NCBI GenBank assembly: GCA_947642455.1 | Contig: CANRSN010000010.1 | Span: forward strand, 1 to 64,000 | From: an uncultured Clostridiaceae bacterium | GTDB lineage: Bacteria; Bacillota; Clostridia; TANB77; CAG-508 | DNA length: 64,000 nucleotides | Direction of reading: 5' to 3' | Shown: positions 8,188 to 18,362 of the stretch, one piece after another | Position numbering within the stretch: position 1 is the stretch's first letter | Layout: each line of letters starts with the position of its first letter | Translations under genes and position numbers: made by a program | The notes under the pieces: generated by a model | The model's database searches: none | The model's input: the letters and a program-made list of their open reading frames with translations, nothing else | Told to the model about the DNA's origin: nothing

Positions 8188-10053
8188 TTAGCTATTCAAT
8201 GCTTTTTTAGCCTTTGTTTCCTTAGATTCATTTGTTTCTATAAATCCAAATTTTTTCAGGTATTTAGTTAAATACCATAATGCTAATTCATCTCCTTGTT
8301 TTAATTCACATTCTAACATGTGACCTTCTGCAATTTTTCCTTTATATTTATATGTTGAAAAATCACAGGCTATTTCGATTGTACTGTCTTTTATGCTTAT
8401 TAATGTTTTTCTACGATTTGTTACAATTTCTACACCCTCTGATAACTGCAAATTTCCATTTAGTTGTATTTTCTTTGTTTCAAATAGCTTTGTTGCTAAT
8501 TTGAGAAAGTCTTCTTGACATTTGCAATTTTTGTACTCATATTCTTCCCTTTTTGTAATAGATGTACCATCATTTACTGGAATTTTTATATAATATGTGC
8601 CTATACCATTTGTTTGCCGGTACCTCATGGCAATGTCTTTTGGTATGTTATTTGTCGCTTCAAAGTATAAATCATTATTTTCTAGAAATTTCCAATATCT
8701 GGATATTTTAACATGTGGTATACTTTCTAACATTTCTTGTACTTCTTCTATTGTTGTATACCCTTTTCTAGTTATATTTTCTGGGAATATAAACTTCTTT
8801 TCTATTTCTACTGGGTTGTCTTCAAATAATGCTTTTATACTTTTTGCTTCTTCTTCGCTAAGTCCATATACTGGGTCTATGTCTACCATTACAAAGCCTA
8901 AGTCTATTGATAAGTCTCTTATTTTATGACTTACTTCCAAAAAGTCTTTTACTACTCCATTTTCTATTATATATATCCTATTTTTACTAGGATCATATAC
9001 AGTGACCTTTTTTTGCTTTGTTTGTATGATGTCTCTTCTTGGAGTTAGCGTATATAGTCTTTCGAGAAAATATTCATATTCTTTAAGGTTTTCGAATTTT
9101 TTGTAAAGAATATTTTCTCTTTTCCCTCTTATGGCTACTTCTGCGATTCTATACTGTATGGTATTTTTCTTGCTTTCATCTGCTAATACCTTTTTCAACT
9201 CTGTTAGTATTTCGAATTCACATATATCTTCTATTTTTTCCTTTTTCCAGCCTTCAAGTAAAATGTACTCCTCTAGCTTCTTTTCTGTAATTTCACCATC
9301 TTGTTCTCGGTAACAATTTATTATATTGTCTACTCTTGTAATTAGTAAATCCTCTATTGTTGTTGTTGCCTCTCTTTCATATGCTACCTCTGGCTTGTCA
9401 TTCATAATTGTTATCACTATGTTTCGGTAAATGTCTGTAAAACATTTATTTTTTCCATAGACTGTAAGACAATCTGTGGTTAAATATTCTACCCTGTCAC
9501 AGTCAATATTTCCCATTAATAGACTTTTGTAGATTTCTAGAATGTTTAACTCTTCTTCTTTTTCTACCTTGTAACCATATTTCTTTATTGCTATATCTTT
9601 TTTATAGATATAAATTACTCTTCCTACTATGTCATACCCAAATATTTTGTTTATTTCTTCTGCATGTTTTTCAAAATATTTTATTGTCCGCTCCTCATGT
9701 GATTCTTCTAAAAGTTCCTGAAATGAATGCGAATAGGCTAAATGCTTTAAGTCATGACCTAATGCTGCTAACTCCATTGCTTCTCTTTCTTCTTGAGTAA
9801 CTATTATATATGGCCAAAATTTTTTCTCGCATATGTCTATTAACTTCCTTGTTACATACATAACTCCTATAGAATGCATTAGCCTATTATGATTTGCATT
9901 TAACAGTCTGTTTGATAATGTTTTTGTTCCTAATTGGCTCTTAAATCTTAGTTCCTGAAATGCTTCTAATTCTAGCACTTTTGTAAATTTTTCGTTTATT
10001 TCGATGGTTCCAAAAACTGGGTGTATAACTTTTGTTACATTTTTTTTCAGCAT
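8188..10053 (-). CDS. HD-domain phosphohydrolase fused to a CYTH domain
   Basis: A 621-residue protein. The N-terminal half is an HD-superfamily domain like those of dGTPases (RLMHSIGV around residue 60, ALGHDLKH around 97-104, and a later D in NIDCDRVEYL). The C-terminal ~200 residues look like a CYTH triphosphate-tunnel domain: VEIEKKF gives the ExExK motif, RYRQ an RxR motif, and ECELKQGDE the late acidic motif. The fusion suggests a nucleotide or polyphosphate phosphohydrolase. The actual substrate is unknown. It contains the only two in-frame CGG codons I found that are read without a frame change (in EERTIKY and MRYRQT). Confidence 0.8.
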   Translation of the reverse strand: MLKKNVTKVIHPVFGTIEINEKFTKVLELEAFQELRFKSQLGTKTLSNRLLNANHNRLMHSIGVMYVTRKLIDICEKKFWPYIIVTQEEREAMELAALGHDLKHLAYSHSFQELLEESHEERTIKYFEKHAEEINKIFGYDIVGRVIYIYKKDIAIKKYGYKVEKEEELNILEIYKSLLMGNIDCDRVEYLTTDCLTVYGKNKCFTDIYRNIVITIMNDKPEVAYEREATTTIEDLLITRVDNIINCYREQDGEITEKKLEEYILLEGWKKEKIEDICEFEILTELKKVLADESKKNTIQYRIAEVAIRGKRENILYKKFENLKEYEYFLERLYTLTPRRDIIQTKQKKVTVYDPSKNRIYIIENGVVKDFLEVSHKIRDLSIDLGFVMVDIDPVYGLSEEEAKSIKALFEDNPVEIEKKFIFPENITRKGYTTIEEVQEMLESIPHVKISRYWKFLENNDLYFEATNNIPKDIAMRYRQTNGIGTYYIKIPVNDGTSITKREEYEYKNCKCQEDFLKLATKLFETKKIQLNGNLQLSEGVEIVTNRRKTLISIKDSTIEIACDFSTYKYKGKIAEGHMLECELKQGDELALWYLTKYLKKFGFIETNESKETKAKKALNS

Positions 10054-10152
10054 AATTTTTCCTCCTGTCTTTAAAGTTATTCCTACATTTACTATAGGTG
10101 TATTATATATCCTTTTTTGTTCTATGTCAATTTTTTTAAGCTCTATTCAGCA

Positions 10153-10364
10153 AAAAAGAGTACAATTTGTTACATTTCACAGATTAAAATTAAATCATAT
10201 AAGTACTATAATATTTGTATTAGCAAAGTTTTTTACTAGCTTCGTTGGTAGCCTAGGGTCATTTCTAATGCGGAAGCTTCCCTGTGCAAAACTTTTTCAA
10301 TATAAATATTATAATACTTAAGTGAATGTTATATCTGTGAAATGTGACAAATTGTACTCTTTTT
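10153..10364 (-). repeat. MITE-like nested inverted-repeat element, copy A
   Basis: The outer arms are GAGTACAATTTGTTACA and its complement, the inner arms are an ATAATATTT-type inverted repeat, and the central core is GC-richer. Read on the minus strand, the core resembles copies B and D (GCACAGGGAAGCTTCC, then ATGACCC). The element fills the spacer between prfA and the HD-CYTH gene. Confidence 0.8.
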
Positions 10365-10370
10365 AATGAA

Positions 10371-11432
10371 CTATTCTTCTTCTCCTTTTAATTTTTCTGC
10401 TCTATCTGCTGCTATTAGATTGTCTATCATTTCATCTAGGTTTCCATTTAAGAAGTCTTCAAATTGGTATACATTACAACCAATTCTATGGTCTGTTATA
10501 CGACCTTGTGGATAGTTGTATGTACGTATTTTTTCGCTTCTGTCTCCACTTCCTACTTGGCTTTTTCTTTCATTTGCTAGTTCAGAATCTCTTTTTGTTT
10601 TTTCTTGTTCATATAGTCTGGAACGTAAAAGTCTCATTGCATATTCTCTATTTTGTACTTGTGAACGTTCTGTCTGACATTCTGCAACTAAGCCTGTTGG
10701 TATGTGTATTAACCTTACTGCAGATGATGTTTTGTTTACATGTTGCCCTCCTGCCCCTGATGCTCTATATACTTCCATTTTTATGTCTGCTGGATTTATT
10801 TCTATTTCTACATCTGCTACTTCTGGAAGTACTGCTACTGTTGCTGTTGATGTGTGTATTCTTCCACTACTTTCTGTGTCCGGTACACGTTGTACTCTAT
10901 GTACTCCACTTTCGAATTTTAGCCTACTATATGCTCCTTTTCCTGTTATCATAAATGATACTTCTTTGTACCCACCTAATTCTGTTTCGTTTTCATTTAC
11001 TATTTCTAGCTTCCAATGTTTTCTCTCTGCATACATTGAGTACATTCTAAATAGTGTTCCTGCAAATAGCGCTGCTTCTTCTCCTCCTGCTCCCCCTCTT
11101 ATTTCACAAATTACGTTTTTGTCATCGTCTGGGTCTTTTGGTATTAATAGTATTTTTAGTTCTTCTTCTATTACTGGTATTTGTTCTTTTGCTGCTAACA
11201 TTTCTTCTTCTGCTAAGTCTTTTAAGTCTGGATCGTTTAGCATTTCTTTTGCTTCTTCATATGATTGCTTTGCTTTTTTATATTCTCTATATTTTTGTAC
11301 TATTGGCTCTAATTCTGCATGTTCTTTCATATAGTCTTTCCATTCTACTTGCTTTGATATTACTTCTGGGTCACTTATTTTTTCTGTTAATTCTTCATAT
11401 CTTTTCTCTACAGTTTCTAATTTGTCAAACAT
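10371..11432 (-). CDS. prfA: Peptide chain release factor 1
   Basis: A 353-residue class I release factor that reads UAA and UAG and triggers peptide release. The catalytic GGQ lies in [10 protein letters not shown], and the N-terminal coiled-coil and PCRF domain precede it. Length and the absence of an internal frameshift point to RF1 rather than RF2. The AAGGAGAATAATT leader places the ribosome-binding site well for the ATG. No prmC follows; the downstream spacer is a repeat element. Confidence 0.96.
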   Translation of the reverse strand: MFDKLETVEKRYEELTEKISDPEVISKQVEWKDYMKEHAELEPIVQKYREYKKAKQSYEEAKEMLNDPDLKDLAEEEMLAAKEQIPVIEEELKILLIPKDPDDDKNVICEIRGGAGGEEAALFAGTLFRMYSMYAERKHWKLEIVNENETELGGYKEVSFMITGKGAYSRLKFESGVHRVQRVPDTESSGRIHTSTATVAVLPEVADVEIEINPADIKMEVYRASGAGGQHVNKTSSAVRLIHIPTGLVAECQTERSQVQNREYAMRLLRSRLYEQEKTKRDSELANERKSQVGSGDRSEKIRTYNYPQGRITDHRIGCNVYQFEDFLNGNLDEMIDNLIAADRAEKLKGEEE

Positions 11433-11506
11433 AATTATTCTCCTTTTTCATTTTTTCCTGTCTATTATACTATATTTACCTTCTTTATTCAATAGGAAAA
11501 GTTTTT

Positions 11507-11713
11507 TAAGTTTCAGTATTTTTTGAAATAAGTTACAATTTACAGCCTAATTTCTATTTAGGCAATATAATATTTATTTTAAAGAAGTTTTGCGCAGGGA
11601 AGCTCCCAGAGTGGACATGACCCAGAGCGATTGGCAAAACCAGTAAAAAACTTCGTAAAAATAAATATTATATTGCCTAAAATTTGATATTTCAAAAAAT
11701 ACTAAAACTTAAA
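11507..11713 (+). repeat. MITE-like nested inverted-repeat element, copy B
   Basis: The outer arms (TTTCAGTATTTTTTGAAAT and complement) and inner arms (TAGGCAATATAATATTTATT and complement) enclose the core GCGCAGGGAAGCTCCC, AGTGGACATGACCCAGAGCG and a lysine-codon-like tail. The core is almost identical to copy D at 55656-55869, although the outermost arms differ. Confidence 0.85.
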
Positions 11714-11728
11714 TAAAAGTTATTATTT

Positions 11729-13690
11729 TTACATTGTTATTAATTTGTATTCTATATTTTCTTGGTTTAATATCTCTTTTTCTCTTTCTGTACATGTAAA
11801 TATTATTATTTGATTGTTTTTGAATTCTGTATTTATATATTTTAATATGTTTTTTAGTCTTTCGCTATCGTAGTAAGCAAATGCTTCATCTAGTATTATT
11901 GGCATACTTTCGTTTGTTATTTCTTCTACCATTGCAAACCTCAATGCTATGTATAGTTGGTCTATTGTTCCCATGCTTAATTTTTCTGCTGATATATATT
12001 CTCCATTTTCCTTTTCTACTATTATTCCATCTTCATCGTTTATTCTTACGTTTTTATATTTTTTATTTGATATTATTTCTATATTTTTTGATAGGTTTTG
12101 TGTAAATTTGGGTGTTACACTTTCTTTCATTTTCTGGTATGCTATTTCTAGTACTTCTTTTGCAAGTTCTATGCTTTCATTGCTATCTAATAGTGTTTCT
12201 TTTTGGGCTTTTAAATCTTCTTTTTCTTCTTCTAATGCTGATAGTTTTTCTAGACTTGGTATTAGATTGTCTTTGTCTAATTCTAAAGCATGTATTTTTA
12301 GTTTATCTTTGTTTATTTTGTTTTGCATTTCTTCTAGTTCATAGTTTATGTTTTCTTTTCTCATGTAGTATTCTATTTGTTCTTTTTCTATTTTATCGTT
12401 TCTTATTTTTTCTTTTTCTAGATTTATTTTTAGGTTTATTTTTCCTTGCATTTCCTGTATTTGCTTTTTCTGATTTTCATTGCTTTTTTCTAATAGTTCT
12501 ATTTGTGCTTCTATTTTTTCTATTTCTTTTTTGTGTTCTTCTTCTTGTTTTATTTTTTCTATATTTTTTTCTTTTTGGATGCTTGTTTGCTTTTTTATTT
12601 TATTTTTTGCTATTATGTTTTTTATTATTAATTCTATTATTTCTATTATACCTATTGCCCCTGCTATATATGATATTATTGGATTTTCTATTATTATGCC
12701 CAGTATTGATATTATTATCATTGTTAATGTTATTGTTGATATTATTATATTTGATTTTTTTTGCTTATTTTTTATTTTGTTTATTTCTTTGTTGTTTTCT
12801 TCCATATATGTTTTTTCTGGCTCTTTTTGTTCTACTTGCATTTTTTGTTCTTGCAATTGCTCTATTTTTTCTTGATTTTCTTGTTTTATTCTTTCATTTA
12901 GCTTTATTTTTTCGTTTTCTATTTTTTCTATTTCTTTTATTTTTTTTATTTTTGTTATTAATTCTATTTTCTCTTCATCTTCTTTTATTTGCTTTTCTAA
13001 GTAATTTTTTTCGCTTTCTATTTCGTACTGCTTATTTTTATAGTTTTCTATTTCGTTTATTTCGTCTTGTATTTGCCTTATTCTTTCTTCTACTATGTTT
13101 ATTGGCTTTCCCTGTGTTCTGTATGTACCTATTTCGTCTGTTTGCTTTTTACTTAGCTTGTCCATCGCTTTTTTGTATGATATTTTTTCGTCACCTGTAC
13201 CCGCTAAATTTGCTACTTTTTGTATTAGGAAGTTCTGTGTTTGACTATTTAATTTTACTTCTCCTTGCTCTGATATGAGTGTTGATACAAACATGGTTTC
13301 ATCTATTTTTGTCTGTTCATAGAAGAATTGATTTCCATTTGTTTTGTCTATTGTAAATTGTTTTGATATTTCTTCAGAGTCTTGGTTATATATTCTTGGA
13401 TTTTTTTTGTTGAAGTCTCTAAATACTTCATACCTTTTTCCACTGTCTAATGTATATACTATTTTTCCAGAAAATTCTTCTTTTCCCCAAGGTTTGTATC
13501 TGTCATAGTCTGAGAATTCTTTTCCTCTTTTGTTTTTTGATATTCCATAAAAACTGTTTATTATGAATTTTAGTAATGTGGATTTTCCACTTTCGTTTTT
13601 TCCCTGTATTATGTTTATTTTTTCTGATAGTTCTATCTCTTTTTCATTTATGTTTCCATATGAGTTTATTTTTATATTATTTATTTTCAA
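11729..13690 (-). CDS. YhaN/SbcC-like AAA ATPase with long coiled coil
   Basis: A 653-residue SMC-like ATPase. Walker A GKNESGKST is at residues 30-38, followed by two long lysine/glutamate-rich coiled coils. Between them a double membrane hairpin (about 315-360) is seen, as in YhaN proteins. The C-terminal half has LSMGT (signature) and the Walker B region IILDEAFAYYD. It is shorter than typical YhaN (about 900 residues). It lies 73 bp downstream of a YhaO-like nuclease, so the two probably form a membrane-associated DNA end-processing complex analogous to SbcCD. The substrate is not established. Confidence 0.87.
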   Translation of the reverse strand: MKINNIKINSYGNINEKEIELSEKINIIQGKNESGKSTLLKFIINSFYGISKNKRGKEFSDYDRYKPWGKEEFSGKIVYTLDSGKRYEVFRDFNKKNPRIYNQDSEEISKQFTIDKTNGNQFFYEQTKIDETMFVSTLISEQGEVKLNSQTQNFLIQKVANLAGTGDEKISYKKAMDKLSKKQTDEIGTYRTQGKPINIVEERIRQIQDEINEIENYKNKQYEIESEKNYLEKQIKEDEEKIELITKIKKIKEIEKIENEKIKLNERIKQENQEKIEQLQEQKMQVEQKEPEKTYMEENNKEINKIKNKQKKSNIIISTITLTMIIISILGIIIENPIISYIAGAIGIIEIIELIIKNIIAKNKIKKQTSIQKEKNIEKIKQEEEHKKEIEKIEAQIELLEKSNENQKKQIQEMQGKINLKINLEKEKIRNDKIEKEQIEYYMRKENINYELEEMQNKINKDKLKIHALELDKDNLIPSLEKLSALEEEKEDLKAQKETLLDSNESIELAKEVLEIAYQKMKESVTPKFTQNLSKNIEIISNKKYKNVRINDEDGIIVEKENGEYISAEKLSMGTIDQLYIALRFAMVEEITNESMPIILDEAFAYYDSERLKNILKYINTEFKNNQIIIFTCTEREKEILNQENIEYKLITM

Positions 13691-13763
13691 GTTAACACTT
13701 CCATTCTATTTTTGCTTTTCTATGATCTTTGTTTATGTTTATATTGATTTTTGTTTGCATTTT

Positions 13764-14831
13764 TTAAGATAATACTTCCATTCCTATTTCTATTGCTTTT
13801 TCTATGGTTTCTTTGTTTATGTTTTCATTTTGTAGCTTTTTTAGCATTTCTTTTGCAAATATTCCTTTTAGGCTTATTTCTTTTGATATTTCTTCTAAGT
13901 TGTAGTTTAGCTTAGTTTTATCTTTTATTTTTATTATATTTTTGATTTCTATTTGTTTGTATATTTTGTATGTGTTTATTTCGAAGTTTCTTTTTCCTGT
14001 TAGTATTATTTTGTAGTAGTTTTTTTCTTCTAATTTTAGTTCTACTATTTTTTGTAGTAGTTCTTCTATAGTTTCTATTTCTGTAATGTCTATTTCTTCT
14101 TCTTTGAATTCTCTTTCATCTAGTTCTATAAATTCTATTTTTACTTGTTTTTGCTCTATTTCTCCTACTAACATTCCATGTTTTCCAAGTTCATCAAAGC
14201 CCATTGATACCATTGAACCTGGAAATATTATGTTGTCTGTTAGTTTTATCTTGTGTATATGCCCTAGCGCTATGTAGTCAAATCCTAATTCTTTTAATTT
14301 TTTGGAGGATAATGTGTTGTACTCTCTTTGGTCATCATACCCACCGTCTAAACTTGCATGTGTTAATAGTATGTTTGTTTTTGTTTTGTCTTCTATTTGT
14401 ATTTCTTCTATTCCTGATTTGTAACAATAGAAGTCATCAAACCCAAAACCATATAGGGTAAATTCTGGTTCTTCTATTTTTTCTATTTTTGATGTAAATA
14501 TTTTTTTTACGTTTTCACTCCATTTATATTTGTTGTAATATGAGTTTGATATGTTTGGGTCATGATTCCCTGGTGATATGTATATTTTTGTTTCTGGTAT
14601 TTCTTTGAATAGGTTGTTTATGTATTCTATTGTGCTTTGTTTTACATATTCTTGCTCATATAAGTCCCCTGCAATAAACAGGTATGGTATGTTGTTTTCT
14701 TTTATGTAGTTTATTGCTTTTTTGAAGGCTTGTCTTTGCTCCATTCTTCTTGCTTCTCCTAGCTCCCTTCTACTACTTAATAGTGTAAATGGTGTGTCAA
14801 AGTGCATATCTGCTATATGTACAAATTTCAT
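13764..14831 (-). CDS. YhaO/SbcD-like metallophosphoesterase (DNA repair exonuclease)
   Basis: A 355-residue calcineurin-like phosphoesterase with all the metal-binding motifs in order: ADMHFD (residues 7-12), AGDLYEQ, SPGNHDP and ALGHIHK. It most resembles YhaO, the partner of YhaN. It is the first gene of the two-gene unit with the ATPase at 11729-13690. Together they likely process DNA ends, with the ATPase controlling access to the nuclease. Confidence 0.9.
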   Translation of the reverse strand: MKFVHIADMHFDTPFTLLSSRRELGEARRMEQRQAFKKAINYIKENNIPYLFIAGDLYEQEYVKQSTIEYINNLFKEIPETKIYISPGNHDPNISNSYYNKYKWSENVKKIFTSKIEKIEEPEFTLYGFGFDDFYCYKSGIEEIQIEDKTKTNILLTHASLDGGYDDQREYNTLSSKKLKELGFDYIALGHIHKIKLTDNIIFPGSMVSMGFDELGKHGMLVGEIEQKQVKIEFIELDEREFKEEEIDITEIETIEELLQKIVELKLEEKNYYKIILTGKRNFEINTYKIYKQIEIKNIIKIKDKTKLNYNLEEISKEISLKGIFAKEMLKKLQNENINKETIEKAIEIGMEVLS

Positions 14832-14891
14832 TTTTATATCTTTCCTTGTATATTATATTTAGGTTTTTTAATATGGTTTACCTATAACCCG

Positions 14892-16412
14892 TTACTTCCT
14901 TTTTCTTATTAGCCAAATTATTATTCCTGTTAGAATGATTATTATTGGTAATGCTATTATTATATTTTTTATTATTGTATCTTGTTCTGCTGTTGGTATA
15001 TATGTTATTAATCCTGTGTCTTTTCTTATTGTTATTGTATTTTCTTCTTGTGTTAATTTTGATATTGAGTTTAGTACTAAGTCTTTATTGTTATAAAAAT
15101 ATATTCCATATTCATAGTTTTGGCTACTTAATTGTATTGGCATATCACTTGCAAATAGACTATTTGCAAATATTATTAGTTCTGATTTTTTTATGTTTTC
15201 ATTGTTTTGTTTGTTTTCTTTATTTTCTTCTTGATTATTTTCTTGGTTTATTAATTGCCCATTAGTTTCTTCGTTTTTTATTGTTTTTATTATATGTACT
15301 CCTAGACTTGCTCCTGCCGCTTCTTCATCTTTTTCTGTTTTTTTGTTTGTGTCTTGTGTTAAATCTTCTCTATAAAATGCTGTTTCACTTGAAGTTATTA
15401 GATTTTCAACTTCTACTCCTAAATTTTCTAGTTCTTCATCTGTTTTGAAATTTAATTTTCCAGAGTTTATAAATACTATGGTTCCATCTGTTGAAATATA
15501 TTTTGTTATGTCTGATGAATAGCTTATATCTGGAATTATTATACTTGATAAATTATTTACCATTCTGTCTGTATTTTGCTCATATATGTACCCTTTTGAC
15601 ACTGATACTCCATACATTTCTAATATTTGATTATAGTTGTTTAATTCTATATTTTCTGGATTTGGATCTGAAAATATTAGCATTTTCCCACCATTTTTTA
15701 TATATTCCATTATTTTTTGTTTTTCTGATTCGGTTATATCTTCTTTTAATGTTGTGATTACTAGTACATTACAGTCTTCTGGTATTTTCTCTTCTGTTAA
15801 TATGTCTAATTTTTCTACTTCTTTTGCTTCATTTTTTAAGTATTCTGTTATTACTTTTGAACTATCTTCATATTTTAAATGATTTTCCATAAAGTATACT
15901 TTTGGTTTTGTTTCTAAGTTTACATCTGTTATTGCATTTGTTATTGCTTGCTCTATATTTTCTATTCTTTCATATGTTAGATAATCATATGTATATAAAT
16001 CTGATGGTATTAATATTTTGCTTTCTTTATCTGTTTCGACTATTATTGCCATACTAGTGCTATCAAGTGCATATTTTGATACTAAGTCTGGTCTTTCTAC
16101 TATATTTTTTATTTCTTCATATGTTATTTTGGAGTTTGCTTTTGCGTATAGTTCTACATATTTTTGTACTTTCTCTTCTTCTTCCATTCCTAATAAAACT
16201 ATTTTTGTTTCTTTTATATTTTTTATTTTTTCTTTTGTTTCTGGCGTTAGTGTATATAGCTTATTTGTTGTTACATCTATGTCTTCTATGTTTGCTCTTT
16301 CTAGCCACTGACTTAGCCCTATATATATTATAATAAATAATATTATTAGTATAGCTGTTATTATGGTATTTTTTAACCATTTATTTTTTATGATTTCTAT
16401 TATTTTTTTCAC
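14892..16412 (-). CDS. GldG-like extracytoplasmic subunit of an ABC exporter
   Basis: A 506-residue protein with a membrane segment at about residues 15-34, a large outside domain of the GldG/IFT52-like type (LYTLTPETKEKIKNI and later GGKMLIFSDPNPEN), and a C-terminal membrane helix followed by a basic tail. It is the last gene of a three-gene set with a GldF-like permease and an ATPase. In clostridia such sets are called gliding-motility-type exporters, but the substrate is unknown and gliding is not implied. Confidence 0.87.
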   Translation of the reverse strand: MKKIIEIIKNKWLKNTIITAILIILFIIIYIGLSQWLERANIEDIDVTTNKLYTLTPETKEKIKNIKETKIVLLGMEEEEKVQKYVELYAKANSKITYEEIKNIVERPDLVSKYALDSTSMAIIVETDKESKILIPSDLYTYDYLTYERIENIEQAITNAITDVNLETKPKVYFMENHLKYEDSSKVITEYLKNEAKEVEKLDILTEEKIPEDCNVLVITTLKEDITESEKQKIMEYIKNGGKMLIFSDPNPENIELNNYNQILEMYGVSVSKGYIYEQNTDRMVNNLSSIIIPDISYSSDITKYISTDGTIVFINSGKLNFKTDEELENLGVEVENLITSSETAFYREDLTQDTNKKTEKDEEAAGASLGVHIIKTIKNEETNGQLINQENNQEENKENKQNNENIKKSELIIFANSLFASDMPIQLSSQNYEYGIYFYNNKDLVLNSISKLTQEENTITIRKDTGLITYIPTAEQDTIIKNIIIALPIIIILTGIIIWLIRKRK

Positions 16413-16433
16413 GTTTTAACTTTCCCTTCATAT

Positions 16434-17114
16434 TTATTTTATTAATTTTCTTCTAGTCATTATTATTATTGTTAATATTATGAATAATGCTGAAAATGCT
16501 ATTAAACTTATAGTTTCTTCTATAGGTATTACCCCCATTGTGAATGGATAAAATTTCTCTAGTAATGCTACACTATTGAATATTTGTGATATATCTGGTA
16601 GAAACCATGTTAATATGAATGCTGCAACTGTTATTATTGCTGCTATTATCTGATTTTCTGTTATACTTGATATAAACATTCCAAATGCTATATATGCCAT
16701 TGAAAGTAGTAAAAATCCTATTAGTGTCATTATTGTAACTGGTAAGTCTGGTACTTTAAAATAACATAGTATTGCAAAATATATTAGTGTAAATAATTCT
16801 GTTATAACTGTTACTAATACTGCTGCGAAGTATTTCCCTAATGTTATGCTAAACATGCTTTTCGGAGAAGTGAGTAGTAGTTGCTCTGTTCCATTTTTTC
16901 GTTCTTCTGCAAACATTCTCATTGTTAATATTGGTATTATAAAACTTAAGGATTGAGCTGCATAGAAGAACATAAATTCAAAGTTTGTTGAACCTATTGC
17001 TATTGCTGTTATATAAAAAAATAGGCTACACATTGCTAAAAACACTCCTATAAATACATATCCTATTGGAGATAAGAAGTAACTTTTAAATTCTTTTTTT
17101 AGTACTGCCCACAT
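16434..17114 (-). CDS. GldF-like ABC-2 type permease
   Basis: A 226-residue permease with six predicted membrane segments and the ABC-2 signature loop (MRMFAEERKNGTEQLLLTSP) after the second segment. Its start codon shares sequence with the stop of the ATPase gene upstream, indicating tight translational coupling. It forms the membrane pore of the three-gene exporter. Confidence 0.92.
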   Translation of the reverse strand: MWAVLKKEFKSYFLSPIGYVFIGVFLAMCSLFFYITAIAIGSTNFEFMFFYAAQSLSFIIPILTMRMFAEERKNGTEQLLLTSPKSMFSITLGKYFAAVLVTVITELFTLIYFAILCYFKVPDLPVTIMTLIGFLLLSMAYIAFGMFISSITENQIIAAIITVAAFILTWFLPDISQIFNSVALLEKFYPFTMGVIPIEETISLIAFSALFIILTIIIMTRRKLIK

Positions 17115-18064
17115 TATTTTTCTCCTCCTTTTTCATTTTCTATTATTTTTATGAATGCATCTTCTAAACTTACTTCTGCTTCTTTTAGTTCAAATATTGT
17201 TATGTTTTCTTTTGGTAGTATTTCTATTATTTTTTTCCTTAAGTCTTTATTTGCATTTGATATTATTTTGTATTGTTTTGTTCCATCTCCATTGTCTTTT
17301 ACCATTTCTATTTGTTTTATTATCTCTATTTTTTCTTTTATTTTTTCCATCTTGTTTTCTTTGTCTTCTACTGTTACTAATATTACGTTTTTTTCTTTTG
17401 TTTGTTGCTCTAGTTTTTTAGGGGAATCTATTGTTATTATTTTTCCTTTATTTATTATTATTACTTTTTCGCATATTTGACTTACTTCTGATAGTATGTG
17501 TGTACTTAATATTACTGTATGTGTTTTTCCTAGGTCTTTTATTAAATTTCTTATTTCTACTATTTGTTTTGGATCTAGTCCTACTGTAGGTTCATCTAGT
17601 ATTAAAACTTCTGGATTTCCAACTAATGCTCCTGCCAAGCTTACTCTTTGCTTGTACCCTCTTGATAGGTTTTTTATTAGCTTTTTTTCTACTTCTTTTA
17701 AGCCTGTTTGTTCCATGACTTTTTCTATTTCATTATTCCTATCTTTTCTTTTTATTAGTTTTAATTCTGCCATGTATTTTATGAATTCTTTTACTGTAAG
17801 TTCTGTGTATAATGGTACATTTTCTGCCATATACCCTATTTGCTTTTTGGCTTTTTTGGCTTTTTTTGATATATCTTGACCATTTATTGTTATTTTGCCT
17901 TGTGTTGGTTCTATAAATCCAGTTATCATATTCATTGTGGTGGTTTTCCCCGCTCCATTTGGTCCTAAGAAACCTACTATTTCTCCATCTTTTATTTCAA
18001 AACTTATGTTGTCTACTGCTGTATTATTTCCATACTTTTTTGTAATATTTTTTACCTCTATCAA
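17114..18064 (-). CDS. ABC transporter ATP-binding protein
   Basis: A 316-residue ATPase with Walker A GPNGAGKTT (residues 34-42), Q-loop in IGYMAENVP, signature LSRGYKQRV, Walker B VLILDEPTVGLDP and H-loop STHI. A ~90-residue C-terminal extension is usual for the GldA/CcmA group. It is the first gene of the exporter operon. Overlap with the permease gene means the two products are made together. Confidence 0.95.
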   Translation of the reverse strand: MIEVKNITKKYGNNTAVDNISFEIKDGEIVGFLGPNGAGKTTTMNMITGFIEPTQGKITINGQDISKKAKKAKKQIGYMAENVPLYTELTVKEFIKYMAELKLIKRKDRNNEIEKVMEQTGLKEVEKKLIKNLSRGYKQRVSLAGALVGNPEVLILDEPTVGLDPKQIVEIRNLIKDLGKTHTVILSTHILSEVSQICEKVIIINKGKIITIDSPKKLEQQTKEKNVILVTVEDKENKMEKIKEKIEIIKQIEMVKDNGDGTKQYKIISNANKDLRKKIIEILPKENITIFELKEAEVSLEDAFIKIIENEKGGEK

Positions 18065-18187
18065 ATTAATTCCTCCCTTTTGTCTTTTTTTGTTCTTTTC
18101 CTCTTCTCTCTAGTCTTACATAGATTATCATTGACTGCTATTTTTTGCAATGTTTTTCACATACTTTTCACATATTGTGCAGCCTAT

Positions 18188-18255
18188 TTGTTACAATTCA
18201 CAGCTCAATTTCTATTTAAGCAAAATATATAATTTTATAAACTGTGAATTGTAAC
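18188..18255. repeat. Short inverted-repeat element (core-less MITE relative)
   Basis: GTTACAATTCACAGCTCAAT at one end and ACTGTGAATTGTAAC at the other enclose only AT-rich sequence. The arms match those of copies B and D of the larger element, so this looks like a deletion derivative. Similar ones lie at 19312-19398 and 61103-61167. Confidence 0.7.
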
Positions 18256-18362
18256 GCCTATTTTTCTGTTTAGGTAATATTTTATTTTTGTCTGCATAAA
18301 AAATATTATATAAGTATAAAGTACTATCTTCTGTACTTGTTTGTTGAAAGGATTTGTTTTTT

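Noticed and set aside
18250..18360. Manganese (yybP-ykoY) riboswitch before the GDT1 gene
   Set aside because: The leader is short and none of the conserved riboswitch loops can be recognised.
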